Shown piece after piece: positions 1 through 6,161 of a stretch of DNA of 6,161 nucleotides. A program made the translations under genes and the position numbers. The stretch is taken from positions 1-6,161 of the forward strand of contig JAMWDC010000140.1 in NCBI GenBank assembly GCA_023819025.1, written 5' to 3'. This DNA is from Candidatus Omnitrophota bacterium. Lineage in GTDB: Bacteria > Omnitrophota > Omnitrophia > Omnitrophales > Aquincolibacteriaceae. The notes beneath the pieces were generated by a model that saw only the letters and a list, made by a program, of their open reading frames with translations, did no database searches and was not told the DNA's origin. Within the stretch, counting starts at the first letter, position 1. Each line of letters begins with the position of its first letter.

Positions 1-2
1 TT

Positions 3-1442
3 CAACGGCGGATCCAAGACTTTCAGAAAGAATATGGCATTCAAATCGTGGCCGTTGAGGGGGCATCCGCAAAGCTGGATCCTCAGATATTCAAAAGCTT
101 TCCTGACAAGGACGTCCTTAAGCAGATTTTTGGGGAGTATCTGGACCGCGGGGAGCTGACTGGGGTTACGGCAGCTTCGATCTTTGGGGATTCCAAGGCC
201 GAGTATTACGGAATCGAGGATTGGGAACTTTACGAGGAGGGGCTGGCTTATTATTTGAGCGCGATCGAATCGGAAACGCTATTCGCATCACAACTGACCG
301 AGTGGGACAACAACCTGCGTGCTCGGAAAGAGCGGACTTACTCCCGCGTGCTTCTGACTGTTGACTGTGCCCTGGATGAATTCAGAAAGAATCAGATTGA
401 TTTGTTGCAAGTCCTGTCGGTTCTTGCCAAGGTTCGAAGACCGCCGAAGGATTCCGACCTTTTTCTTCTTCTCCAGGCGAGATACGACCAAGGTAAATCG
501 TTGCCGCAGATTGAGAACGAAGTCAAGAGGATCGCACGCAGGGTCCGGGACTATCTGAACTCGAAGGCGGATGAGCCCAAGACGAGGGTCCGAATCCAAA
601 CTTTCAACGAGAAATGGCAGGAATATCAGATCTCCATGATAGCCCCCGAGGCGTTTGCGTTGTTCCTTAAAGAACTTACCGCGGGGGATCCGATCGCTTT
701 TTCGGCATCGGACCGGCTGTCCGCCTTGATGGAAAACCATAAGAGGATGCGGGATATTGAGGGGACGAAATTATTCCGGGATTTTGAAAAATACGCGCAA
801 TCGGTGAAAAGATCCCTGCTGCGTAGCGATGCGGAACGCAGTCTGGACAACGAGAGCCGCATTTTAGAATTGGCCGGCCGTTTGATGAGATTGGAACTTA
901 CCTATGAGGATTGGCAGGAAATCAAGTCTCAGGATCCGCGGGCGAAAACTCGCGATCGAAGACTCGAGACGAAAGACTCGAGACGAAAGACCCGGGACAA
1001 AAAACAGAAAACTCAAGGTTCGATACCCGAGCTTCGAGATGCCGCATCACAGGTGCAAGCCCCAAAGGATGCCGACCTTTGGTCCTTAGTCTTTGACCTG
1101 GGGTCATCCCAGATTGCCTTTTATGAAAATGCGGAGACTCGCGACGACGTATTTTGGAAAAAGCTATCACCGCATATCCGTTCAAGTGCTGCGAAAAAAA
1201 GAGCGGTGATTTTTGTCGCCGGCGGATTTCATACCCAGGGGATGGCGCAGAAATTCAGGGAAAATCATGTCTCGTATCTTCTCGTGAGGCCACAAATGAC
1301 GGGTGTGCCGGAAAACACCCCCTACCGTGACCACATGCGCGGCGTCGTGTCGTGGAACAATTACTTCGAGATTCGGGATGGTAAGGTTAACCTTTATGAT
1401 GCCTTTGTCCGTGCTGCACGTGATAAGCTTTTAAGCGCAGAT
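3..1442 (+). other. TraB/GumN/Tiki-ChaN/EreA-like enzyme domain, N-terminal edge missing
   Basis: This is a protein domain of the giant CDS, about residues 1-480. Visible signatures are VAVEGA at 16-21 (candidate catalytic Glu19 after a beta strand), YGIEDWELY at 69-77, a long helical middle containing ARKERTYSRVLLTVD and LRSDAERSLDNESRILEL, then AFYENAETRDDVF and a closing strand-turn motif AGGFHTQG at 406-413 with candidate His410, followed by a strand ending in VRP. The pairing of a Glu after an early strand with a late G-x-H-x-x-G turn is the pattern of the TraB/Tiki/ChaN/EreA superfamily, whose members include putative metal-dependent proteases and erythromycin esterases. The first metal/catalytic motif, normally a G-x-x-H or D-x-H upstream, lies before the window. 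I recall similar 'EGA...GGFHT' proteins from Omnitrophota. The fold assignment is inference and the substrate is unknown. A repeat-encoded insert splits the domain at 311-340. Confidence 0.55.
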
Positions 1443-4400
1443 CCTGCGCGGATCCAGAACGTCGTGGAACCGCGTCGTGGATCCGTGTCTAATCCGCGTA
1501 GTATATTAAAGCAATGGCGGGACCAGATCATCCGGGAACTGGCATCGCGCAATGAAACTGAAAAGGCCGGGGAATATACGGCCTATCTGGAGGGCGTATC
1601 GAGTGCGATTCAACCTGAGGACGAATTCAATCGCAGACTTTCCAAAGTAGATGAATTCATCGAATCCCTGAAAGAACTCGAATCGCAAGGACAGTTGACC
1701 GAACAAAATATTCTCAAATTGTTGAAACCCGCAACCATGGTCGAGGCCGTGAAAGCAGCTTCCCTGGTCCGATTGCCTGATGCGTGGCTGGGTATGAGCG
1801 GCGTTCGAGCTGTCCGTAGCAACAGTCAGGTGATCCTTGTTCCACGGCAAGGATCAGAATCACCACGCGCGTTGCGCGCAGTTTTCGGAAGATTGCCCCG
1901 CCTGGCGCTTCAGGCGGCTCGTGTCGAACCTGCAAGCCGCGCGGAGGTGCGTCGGGATGAAACCGAAGACCGTGCCTATCGTCAGTTAATCGATCGTGTA
2001 CGCGCTGCTTGGTCCCGGGCCGAACATCTCGAACCGGGTGCCATGACACGGCCTTTTCATAGTGCAGTTGCGCTCCAGACGTACCGTGAAATCTTACAGG
2101 CCATAAGCGATTCCGGGTTGACACTTGATTATTCCCGGATGCCGGTGAATGTCCTCGGATACGTGATGAGCGCCTATTTGTTTGCCAATGGGGATTACAA
2201 GAAAGTTCTGGAATTTTTCGATTGGGCGATTTCCATGGCCGGCAAACCAGGCTTTCACCATGTCCGACGCGGTATCATCAATAACTATTCATTTTTCTTT
2301 CTCTTTGTATTAGCGACTTATTTGGATAGCGATTCGATTGGAGGTGCCAAAAAAACCAGGACGCCCGTCTTCAAGTATGCCCTCGATCGATTAGCGCCAT
2401 ATCTCAAATACCCGGAATTGGCCCCTGATTTTGATCCCTCGCTACGCAGCCTTGCTCAATCGGTCGCTGATTCGGTCATCGAATTTATCCAGCGTTATTA
2501 TCGATATGCGGTGGGTGCGCAACAAACCGGGGATTTCAGTTCTGCGCGGGCCGCACTGGATGAGGCGGCTCGGATTGTATGGAATCTGGAACAGATTGGG
2601 ATTCTTGAGTCCGAGAGCGGGACTTATTCGGTCCGGGACAATGTGAAGCTCCAAAAGGCCTTGGGTAATCGATGGGCAGAGATCATGGCCAAAGTTGACG
2701 AAATCAACCGTCGTTCCGAGAGCCGTCCTACTCTTTCTGCCAATGTACACCCCCGCGGTGTACATCGGGCCGCCCGGAATTATATCCTAAACGCTGCTGA
2801 TCGTTTTCGGGCCGCACATGATAAGGCGGTTGATCAGGGAGCGTACTATCTTGACGAGCAAGCGGCGCAGCAAGCCTACGAGGCTGCCGAAACCGCATTT
2901 GAGGCATTTCTGAAGGCCGTCGAGTTCCGGGCGAGGAAGGTGGATCGCGATTGGTTGTGGGATCGATGGGGCTTGAGCCACCACCTTTCGCAGATTGGAA
3001 ATGTCGAGGACGATAATTTGCGCAATCTCGCGATACGGCATTTGAAACGCTTGTCAGCCCACCTCCCGCCGCAATCCGGCGTGAAGCATGCGGTCAATGA
3101 TACGATTAGACAACTCAAAGTCTCCGAGATGACCGGCCGCTCCGAAGCGCGGCCCGAGGCGGAAGAGATTGTAGAGGAAATATTAAATCAGGCACATTTA
3201 CCCAACCTGATCCGTGGGTTACCAAAAAATCGATTCGCACAACTCATCGAAAGACATCGTTCGAGACTGAGGACGTCCATTGCACAAAGGAAGGGGGCTT
3301 CGTCGAGTCCGGAGGCCGTAACGGTCTGGGAAATGGGGCATGATGTGTCTAAGGCATTGCGACGGGCTTGGATTTTCATCGAAGCAGAAATAAGCGAGAT
3401 TATGAAGCAGAGGGGTTCTGACGCGGACAAGGCTTCTAAAATAAGTGCCGCAATTCCCGTGATGGTTGAGAGGGTCCTCCAGCATGTGATTCGTACCAAC
3501 CAACATTGGATGGATAGGATCGAAGAGGTCATGATGATTCCGCCGGGTACTCCCGCGGCAAGAATGTCGTTTCCACGTTGGAGCGAACCGGTAAAAATTG
3601 AGGATGAGGATGAAATTCGCTACATCGCCCTGGTGATGCTTCAAGGGTACTGCAGCGGATTGACGGCTCAGGAATGGGTGGATTCGGCATACATACAAAG
3701 CTACCGGAGTGCCGTAGGTTTTAAAAATTATGTTTATGATATGAGAACGCGGCTCGGTTGGACTTTTGATCAAGCCACAGTCGATCGCCTCATGAGTCAT
3801 TTAACAGAGAAAAGGGTCAATGGTCCGGAACGTTATGACACCTTTAAAATTTGGACTTACAACGGTACGGCGGCAGAGGTCTTGAGGCCGATCCGCGTCA
3901 AGCCCGGAGAAGTTCCGGAAGAATTTATAGACGCGGTTCGGACGATTTCGTCGGCCTGGGGGCAAATGGTCGATGCAGGCCCCGTGGAAGCGCTTTCCGC
4001 ATCTTGTCAAAAGACGTATCAGTTGATTCTCGAAGAGGCCAACCGCCTTGGGACGGATGAAACGATTTACAGGAATGCAGCCGCGTTAGCGCAGGATCAA
4101 GAATTCTTATCCAGCATCGGGTTGCAGGAACCGTCCGAGCTTATACTCGCGATTTTTTATTCCATCCATGCGTCGCGTCTTTATTTCATGGGTCCGTCCG
4201 CGACCGAAGAAATCGCACGAAACGCCCGCAAGGTTGTTCAATTTTATGAATGGTTGAGCCGCACTGAAGGGGACAGTGAATTTCAGGAGCACAGGAATCG
4301 GTTTTTCAGGAGCCTCCCGCATTATAGGATCTTCTTTCAGGCAGCATTCCTGGATGCCCGCGTCCGCGAAAGATTTCGCCGCCACCGGCAGCAAATGGCT

Positions 4401-6161
4401 CAGAGGAGAGAACCCGAGCCGTCCTTTGTGGATTACGCCGCAGAAATTTTAGGCGAGACCTTTGATCATTCACGGTTAGGGAAAACTGAGGAATCGCAAA
4501 CGAAGTTCCGGCGCAAGATCTTTGGATTTTTTTGGGGGACGGAAAAACATCTCGGCATCATTTCGTATCTGATCGCAAACGGTCATCATACCTTCGCCCG
4601 TCAGATCATCAAGGATTTGCCGCTTCTCCTGACCTCTGAGGAGTCCGCTCAAATATCCGACGCATTGCTCGAAAGGTGGATGGGTACCTATGCGTTTGAA
4701 ATCATTAGCTCAGTTTATTCCCGCAATCCTGGGCTGGGCGTTGTTGATCACGAGGGCCCTTCAAAAAACTTACTCGAGGCCTTAACCGGCTTAATCTCCG
4801 GCGAATATTTCACGAAGCTCGTTGATGCTATCCGGGAGAGAGCGCGCGGGATGAGTCCCGAACAAATCACGAACGCAGCCGCTGGTGCAATCCAGCAGGC
4901 TTTGGACAGCGGACTTCCGGAGTTTATTAAAAATCTCAACCAGGCGATTGCCGCTGGTAAAATCCAGGTTTCCCCGACTGAAGCGCAGGAATGGATTGCC
5001 ACGGGAATCCTACGGATGGTTCGAACCGCGCTTGATCGGTTAATCGCAGAGATCACTGCAGGTCCGGCCCGATCCGAGGCGCGCACCGGGACGCAAGGGA
5101 TTTCAGAGAATGAAGGTCAGAATGCTGGAATCGGAAAAACTAATATCGAACTTCTACTTTCTGAAGCTCAAGCCGAAGTTACAACGCCTGCCGAAGAAGA
5201 AAGGTTTACCCCAAGCGAAAAAGTCCTTGGGTGGGGCGTGATCGCGGGACTTTTGGCCATTGCCATCTTCTTGACCGAGGACAATCTTCATCGCGCCTTG
5301 GAACTTATCGGAATCTTTATGGTGCTTCCTAAAATTATTCCACACTTGGTACCGGCGAAAAGCCGGATACCGGGGATGCCATGGACGCGCGGGGGCTATA
5401 CCAAGGGCGAGGCCATGCTGGGTTGGTCCATGCTCGTGTTGTTGCCGGCTTTATTTTTTGCGCTGGGCGGACTTGTTCCGGGGTTCGTAATATCGGTTTT
5501 AGTTGTCGTGATGCTTCCGCGTATTGCCCCAAACTTATGGCCCGAAAATGGGGTTACAGCCGTTGAAGAAAAAAAACCAGCGCGACCGATCGGATCGATG
5601 TCTTCAAGAGGCTCGCAAGATATCTCCCGCGCCGAGACGCGGGCAACAGAAGTTTCATGGGATCAGTTGGCCAGCCGGATCGATGCACTGGGAACGGAAA
5701 ATCGGATGAGCGAGCTTCATTCAGTCACTCTTCGATTTCAAGGAGGCGAAAACACATTGATGATGACTCCGACGACACTTCCTCTCTTGCGAGAGCGCTT
5801 TGGGATTTCAGTGGGCCAAGGTTTAGGGTCATTACTGCAAAAATGGGTAGCGGCCAGTGTCCCTTCGAGCGTAAACGGACGTCTGAATCAAATGGTTTTT
5901 AAATTGTCACGCACGGACGGGCGGACGGGCTACGATCTTAGAATTTCAGCAGAATTCGGAGTGCGTCGATCGGAAGCAAGGGGAAGAGGCCGTGATCACC
6001 TACAGTGGTTAAAACTGCTTCTGAAATTAGGGTATATGGATCTTGAGGATGAAGAGCTAAGTTACTTCGATTCTAGAACAAGGGAATTTAAAGTGCTGTT
6101 CGTTGCATTCCTGCGTTCGTTGGGGACTCCGGATGCTCAAAGCGAGGCCGATGGTATCCTC
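3..6161 (+). CDS. Giant multidomain protein, partial at both ends (TraB/ChaN-like domain, helical scaffold, membrane helices)
   Basis: The frame starting at base 3 is open for 2053 codons with no stop; every other frame on both strands is broken repeatedly. Neither the start nor the stop codon is inside the window, so no start can be chosen and the full length is unknown but above 2053 residues. Visible order: TraB/GumN/Tiki-ChaN-like domain (1-480), helical segments with TPR-like parts (481-1045), long unrecognised helical region (1051-1686), linker, three or four membrane helices (1741-1843), linker, small alpha/beta segment (1884-1988), start of another helical segment. RSEAR-type motifs recur at 1046, 1690 and 1989, with looser versions at 645, 903 and 1875. 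Only three cysteines are present (122, 1217, 1335). The length, the modules and the motif resemble giant proteins of Omnitrophota, which is inference from memory. The open frame is certain; the overall function is unknown. Confidence 0.95.
946..1036 (+). repeat. Degenerate heptanucleotide tandem array inside the coding frame
   Basis: Thirteen consecutive 7-base units can be laid out from 946 to 1036 with consensus close to AGACTCG. The core is a 14-base unit, AGACTCGAGACGAA, present exactly at 960-973 and 974-987 and with three changes at 988-1001. Outer units are more decayed but mostly keep an initial A and a terminal CG (for example 946-952, 1016-1022, 1023-1029, 1030-1036). Because 7 is not a multiple of 3, successive copies are read in different frames, and the protein repeats every 7 residues instead: KTRD (315-318), ETKD (322-325), KTRD (329-332), KTQG (336-339). 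All three forward frames and one reverse frame stay open here, which produces several spurious overlapping frames. The resulting peptide is highly charged and probably disordered. It sits between the ELTYEDWQEI helix and the segment leading to GGFHTQG, so it looks like an insertion in a loop of the enzyme-like domain. Confidence 0.8.
1443..2099 (+). other. Unrecognised helical segment following the enzyme-like domain
   Basis: Residues 481-699 of the CDS. The composition is helix-forming and charged, with heptad-like spacing around FNRRLSKVDEFIESLKEL (about 540-557), suggesting a short coiled coil or helical bundle. A more basic, Ala/Arg/Leu-rich part follows at 605-650, then a degenerate RSEAR-type motif and another helix (YRQLIDRVRAAWSRAEHL). 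No catalytic motif, signal peptide or membrane segment is visible. I do not recognise a family. Confidence 0.4.
1935..1952 (+). repeat. Degenerate RSEAR-type motif (SRAEVR)
   Basis: Residues 645-650 read SRAEVR, followed by RDE. It lies in an Arg-rich stretch between the helical segment after the enzyme-like domain and the next helix. It differs from the exact RSEAR copies by order and one residue, so membership of the same motif family is uncertain. Confidence 0.4.
2100..2708 (+). other. TPR-like helical repeat region
   Basis: Residues 700-902. Two stretches have the small-residue and aromatic spacing of tetratricopeptide-type helix pairs: AYLFANGDYKKVLEFFDWAI at about 724-743, and YAVGAQQTGDFSSARAALDE at about 835-854. 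In both, a first helix ends in A/T-x-G-D-F/Y and a second helix carries alternating A and L positions, as in TPR repeats. Between them is a hydrophobic, aromatic-rich helix (NNYSFFFLFVLATYL, about 761-775) that could be a buried scaffold helix; it is short and flanked by polar residues, so I do not call it a membrane segment with confidence. TPR-like arrays commonly serve as protein-binding scaffolds. Only isolated repeats are recognisable, so the call is tentative. Confidence 0.4.
2709..2726 (+). repeat. Degenerate RSEAR-type motif (RRSESR)
   Basis: Residues 903-908 read RRSESR, followed by PTLSANVHPRG, a Pro/Gly/Ser-bearing stretch that looks like a flexible hinge. One residue (Ala to Ser) separates it from the exact motif. 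It separates the TPR-like region from the next helical bundle. Confidence 0.5.
2727..3137 (+). other. Alanine-rich helical bundle, possibly TPR-like
   Basis: Residues 909-1045. After a short hinge come long amphipathic helices, especially 928-977, with spacing like paired TPR helices (AADRFRAAHDKAVDQG then AAQQAYEAAETAFEAFLKAV). A Trp-containing helix (DRDWLWDRWGLSHHL) and a further helix follow before the first exact RSEAR. It is probably a continuation of the scaffold upstream. No enzyme motif is seen. Confidence 0.35.
2743..2765 (+). repeat. Perfect inverted repeat within the coding region
   Basis: The arms ATGTACACC (2743-2751) and GGTGTACAT (2757-2765) are exact reverse complements around a 5-base loop. 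It sits in the hinge just after the RRSESR motif. No T-run follows and the coding frame continues, so it is not a terminator. A hairpin of this size could arise by chance in 6 kb. Confidence 0.5.
3138..3152 (+). repeat. RSEAR motif, exact copy 1
   Basis: Residues 1046-1050, encoded cgc tcc gaa gcg cgg, in the context TGRSEARPEAEE. It marks the change from the Ala-rich helical bundle to the long unrecognised helical region. Its codons differ from those of the other two exact copies. Confidence 0.7.
3153..5060 (+). other. Long helical region of unrecognised family
   Basis: Residues 1051-1686, about 636 residues. It is predicted by eye to be almost wholly alpha-helical, with amphipathic helices rich in Arg, Glu, Ala, Leu and aromatics, and short breaks at Pro/Gly (for example MIPPGTPAARMSFPRW near 1179-1194). 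An acidic stretch, EDEDE, lies at 1200-1204. It holds two of the protein's three cysteines (1217 and 1335). Later segments (FFWGTEKHLGIISYLIANGHHTFARQII, about 1510-1537, and IAAGKIQVSPTEAQEWIATGIL, about 1648-1669) look like packed helical bundles. The two His of NGHH are not accompanied by any recognisable metal site. There is no internal stop, signal peptide or strong membrane helix. It is bounded by exact RSEAR motifs on both sides, as if it were one module or a few fused ones. I do not recognise it. Confidence 0.45.
5061..5222 (+). other. Flexible linker before the membrane segments
   Basis: Residues 1687-1740. Composition shifts to Gly, Ser, Thr, Glu, Gln and Asn (GTQGISENEGQNAGIGKTN, then AEVTTPAEEERFTPSEK), unlike the helical region before it, so it is probably disordered. 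It carries the second exact RSEAR at its start and ends directly at the first membrane helix. Confidence 0.6.
5070..5084 (+). repeat. RSEAR motif, exact copy 2
   Basis: Residues 1690-1694, encoded cga tcc gag gcg cgc, in the context GPARSEARTGTQG. It lies at the junction of the helical region and the disordered linker that precedes the membrane helices. Confidence 0.7.
5223..5528 (+). other. Cluster of three or four membrane helices
   Basis: Residues 1741-1842. Hydrophobic stretches: helix 1 VLGWGVIAGLLAIAIFL (1741-1757); helix 2 ALELIGIFMVLPKIIPHLV (1765-1783), weaker because it holds Glu, Lys, His and two Pro; helix 3 WSMLVLLPALFFALGGL (1808-1824); helix 4 FVISVLVVVML (1828-1838) after a tight Pro-Gly turn. 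The loop between helices 2 and 3 (about 1784-1804) is basic, with Lys and Arg at several positions, while the helix 1-2 loop is acidic (TEDN). By the positive-inside rule a four-helix arrangement would put both the large N-terminal part and the C-terminal part in the cytoplasm. If helix 2 does not cross, the two ends would be on opposite sides. That the protein is membrane-anchored here is well supported; the topology is not. Confidence 0.75.
5541..5651 (+). other. Polar linker after the membrane helices
   Basis: Residues 1847-1883. It is rich in Pro, Ser, Arg, Glu and Thr (VEEKKPARPIGSMSSRGSQD), lacks hydrophobic periodicity, and contains a degenerate RSEAR-type motif. It is probably disordered and connects the membrane region to the C-terminal segment. 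Confidence 0.55.
5625..5642 (+). repeat. Degenerate RSEAR-type motif (SRAETR)
   Basis: Residues 1875-1880 read SRAETR, almost the same as SRAEVR at 645-650. Like the exact copies it lies in a linker, here just before the C-terminal alpha/beta segment. Confidence 0.4.
5652..5966 (+). other. Small mixed alpha/beta segment, unrecognised
   Basis: Residues 1884-1988. An initial helix (SWDQLASRIDALG) is followed by probable strands (HSVTLRFQGG, 1906-1915; NTLMMT), a central helix (LLRERFGISVGQGLGSLLQKWVAA), and two strands at the end (MVFKLSR, 1964-1970; YDLRISAEFGV, 1977-1987) joined by a DGRTG turn. This strand-helix-strand layout suggests a compact domain of about 100 residues between two RSEAR-type motifs. 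I do not recognise the family. Confidence 0.4.
5967..5981 (+). repeat. RSEAR motif, exact copy 3
   Basis: Residues 1989-1993, encoded cga tcg gaa gca agg, in the context VRRSEARGRGRD. It follows directly on the last strand of the alpha/beta segment and precedes a new helical segment. Confidence 0.7.
5982..6161 (+). other. Start of a further helical segment, cut by the window end
   Basis: Residues 1994-2053. An Arg/Gly-rich start (GRGRD) leads to two probable helices (HLQWLKLLLKLGYMDLED and FKVLFVAFLRSLG). The frame is still open at the last base, so this is the beginning of another module whose nature cannot be seen. Confidence 0.4.

Noticed and set aside
288..740. Reverse-strand open frame of 150 codons
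   Set aside because: It overlaps the well-supported TraB/ChaN-like domain on the forward strand and shows no recognisable domain.
904..1096. Two short forward frames and one reverse frame around the charged repeat
   Set aside because: They exist because the 7-base repeat has no stop in several frames. Their products are translations of the same array and not separate genes.
1714..2124. Reverse-strand open frame of 136 codons
   Set aside because: It is antisense to the continuous forward frame, with a low-complexity, basic product and no family resemblance.
2280..2325. Aromatic hydrophobic stretch NNYSFFFLFVLATYL as a membrane helix
   Set aside because: It is only about 12 hydrophobic residues long and sits between TPR-like helices; a buried scaffold helix is more likely.
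2743..2765. Hairpin as a rho-independent terminator
   Set aside because: No T-run follows, and the coding frame continues for more than 3 kb.
3219..3800. Reverse-strand open frame of 193 codons
   Set aside because: It lies wholly inside the continuous forward frame. Its product is rich in His, Arg, Cys and Pro with no motif, as expected for an antisense shadow, while the forward frame is open for over 6 kb.
4585..4600. NGHH as a metal-binding enzyme site
   Set aside because: No accompanying Glu/Asp/His spacing typical of a known metal site can be seen nearby.
5223..5528. Membrane helices as the start of a separate downstream membrane protein gene
   Set aside because: There is no stop codon before or after them in the frame, and no gap or clear ribosome binding site, so they belong to the same protein.

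Overview
The whole window lies inside one protein-coding gene. On the + strand, the frame that starts at base 3 has no stop codon through base 6161. That gives 2053 codons, and both ends of the gene are outside the window. I see no intergenic gap, RNA gene, promoter, terminator, CRISPR array or transposase. Residue numbers below are window-relative: residue n starts at base 3n.

Organism: there is no taxonomic marker gene, so this is inference. Three things resemble what I recall of Omnitrophota (former OP3) genomes, or a related Planctomycetota/Verrucomicrobiota-side lineage: a giant multidomain protein, an N-terminal domain with 'VEGA ... YGIED..LY ... GGFHT.G' signatures, and recurring RSEAR-type linkers. 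The GC content looks moderate and the codon use mixed.

Layout: (1) Residues 1 to about 480 are most of a domain that looks like the TraB/GumN/Tiki-ChaN-EreA type of enzyme fold. It is interrupted at residues 311-340 by a lysine/arginine/aspartate-rich stretch encoded by a degenerate 7-base tandem repeat. (2) Residues 481-700 are helical and unrecognised, and contain a first degenerate linker motif. (3) Residues 700-1045 are helical with TPR-like stretches, ending in an exact RSEAR. (4) Residues 1051-1686 are a long helical region with no recognised family. (5) A flexible linker with a second exact RSEAR leads to three or four membrane helices at residues 1741-1843. (6) A second linker leads to a small mixed alpha/beta segment (1884-1988), a third exact RSEAR, and the start of another helical segment that runs out of the window.

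Taken together, this is a modular, probably membrane-anchored giant protein. It has an enzyme-like module near the window's left edge, large helical scaffold regions, and short arginine/glutamate-rich motifs near several module boundaries. Its cellular function cannot be read from the sequence. The points most worth following are the heptamer array inside the enzyme-like domain, the RSEAR motifs, the unrecognised helical scaffold, and the near absence of cysteine.
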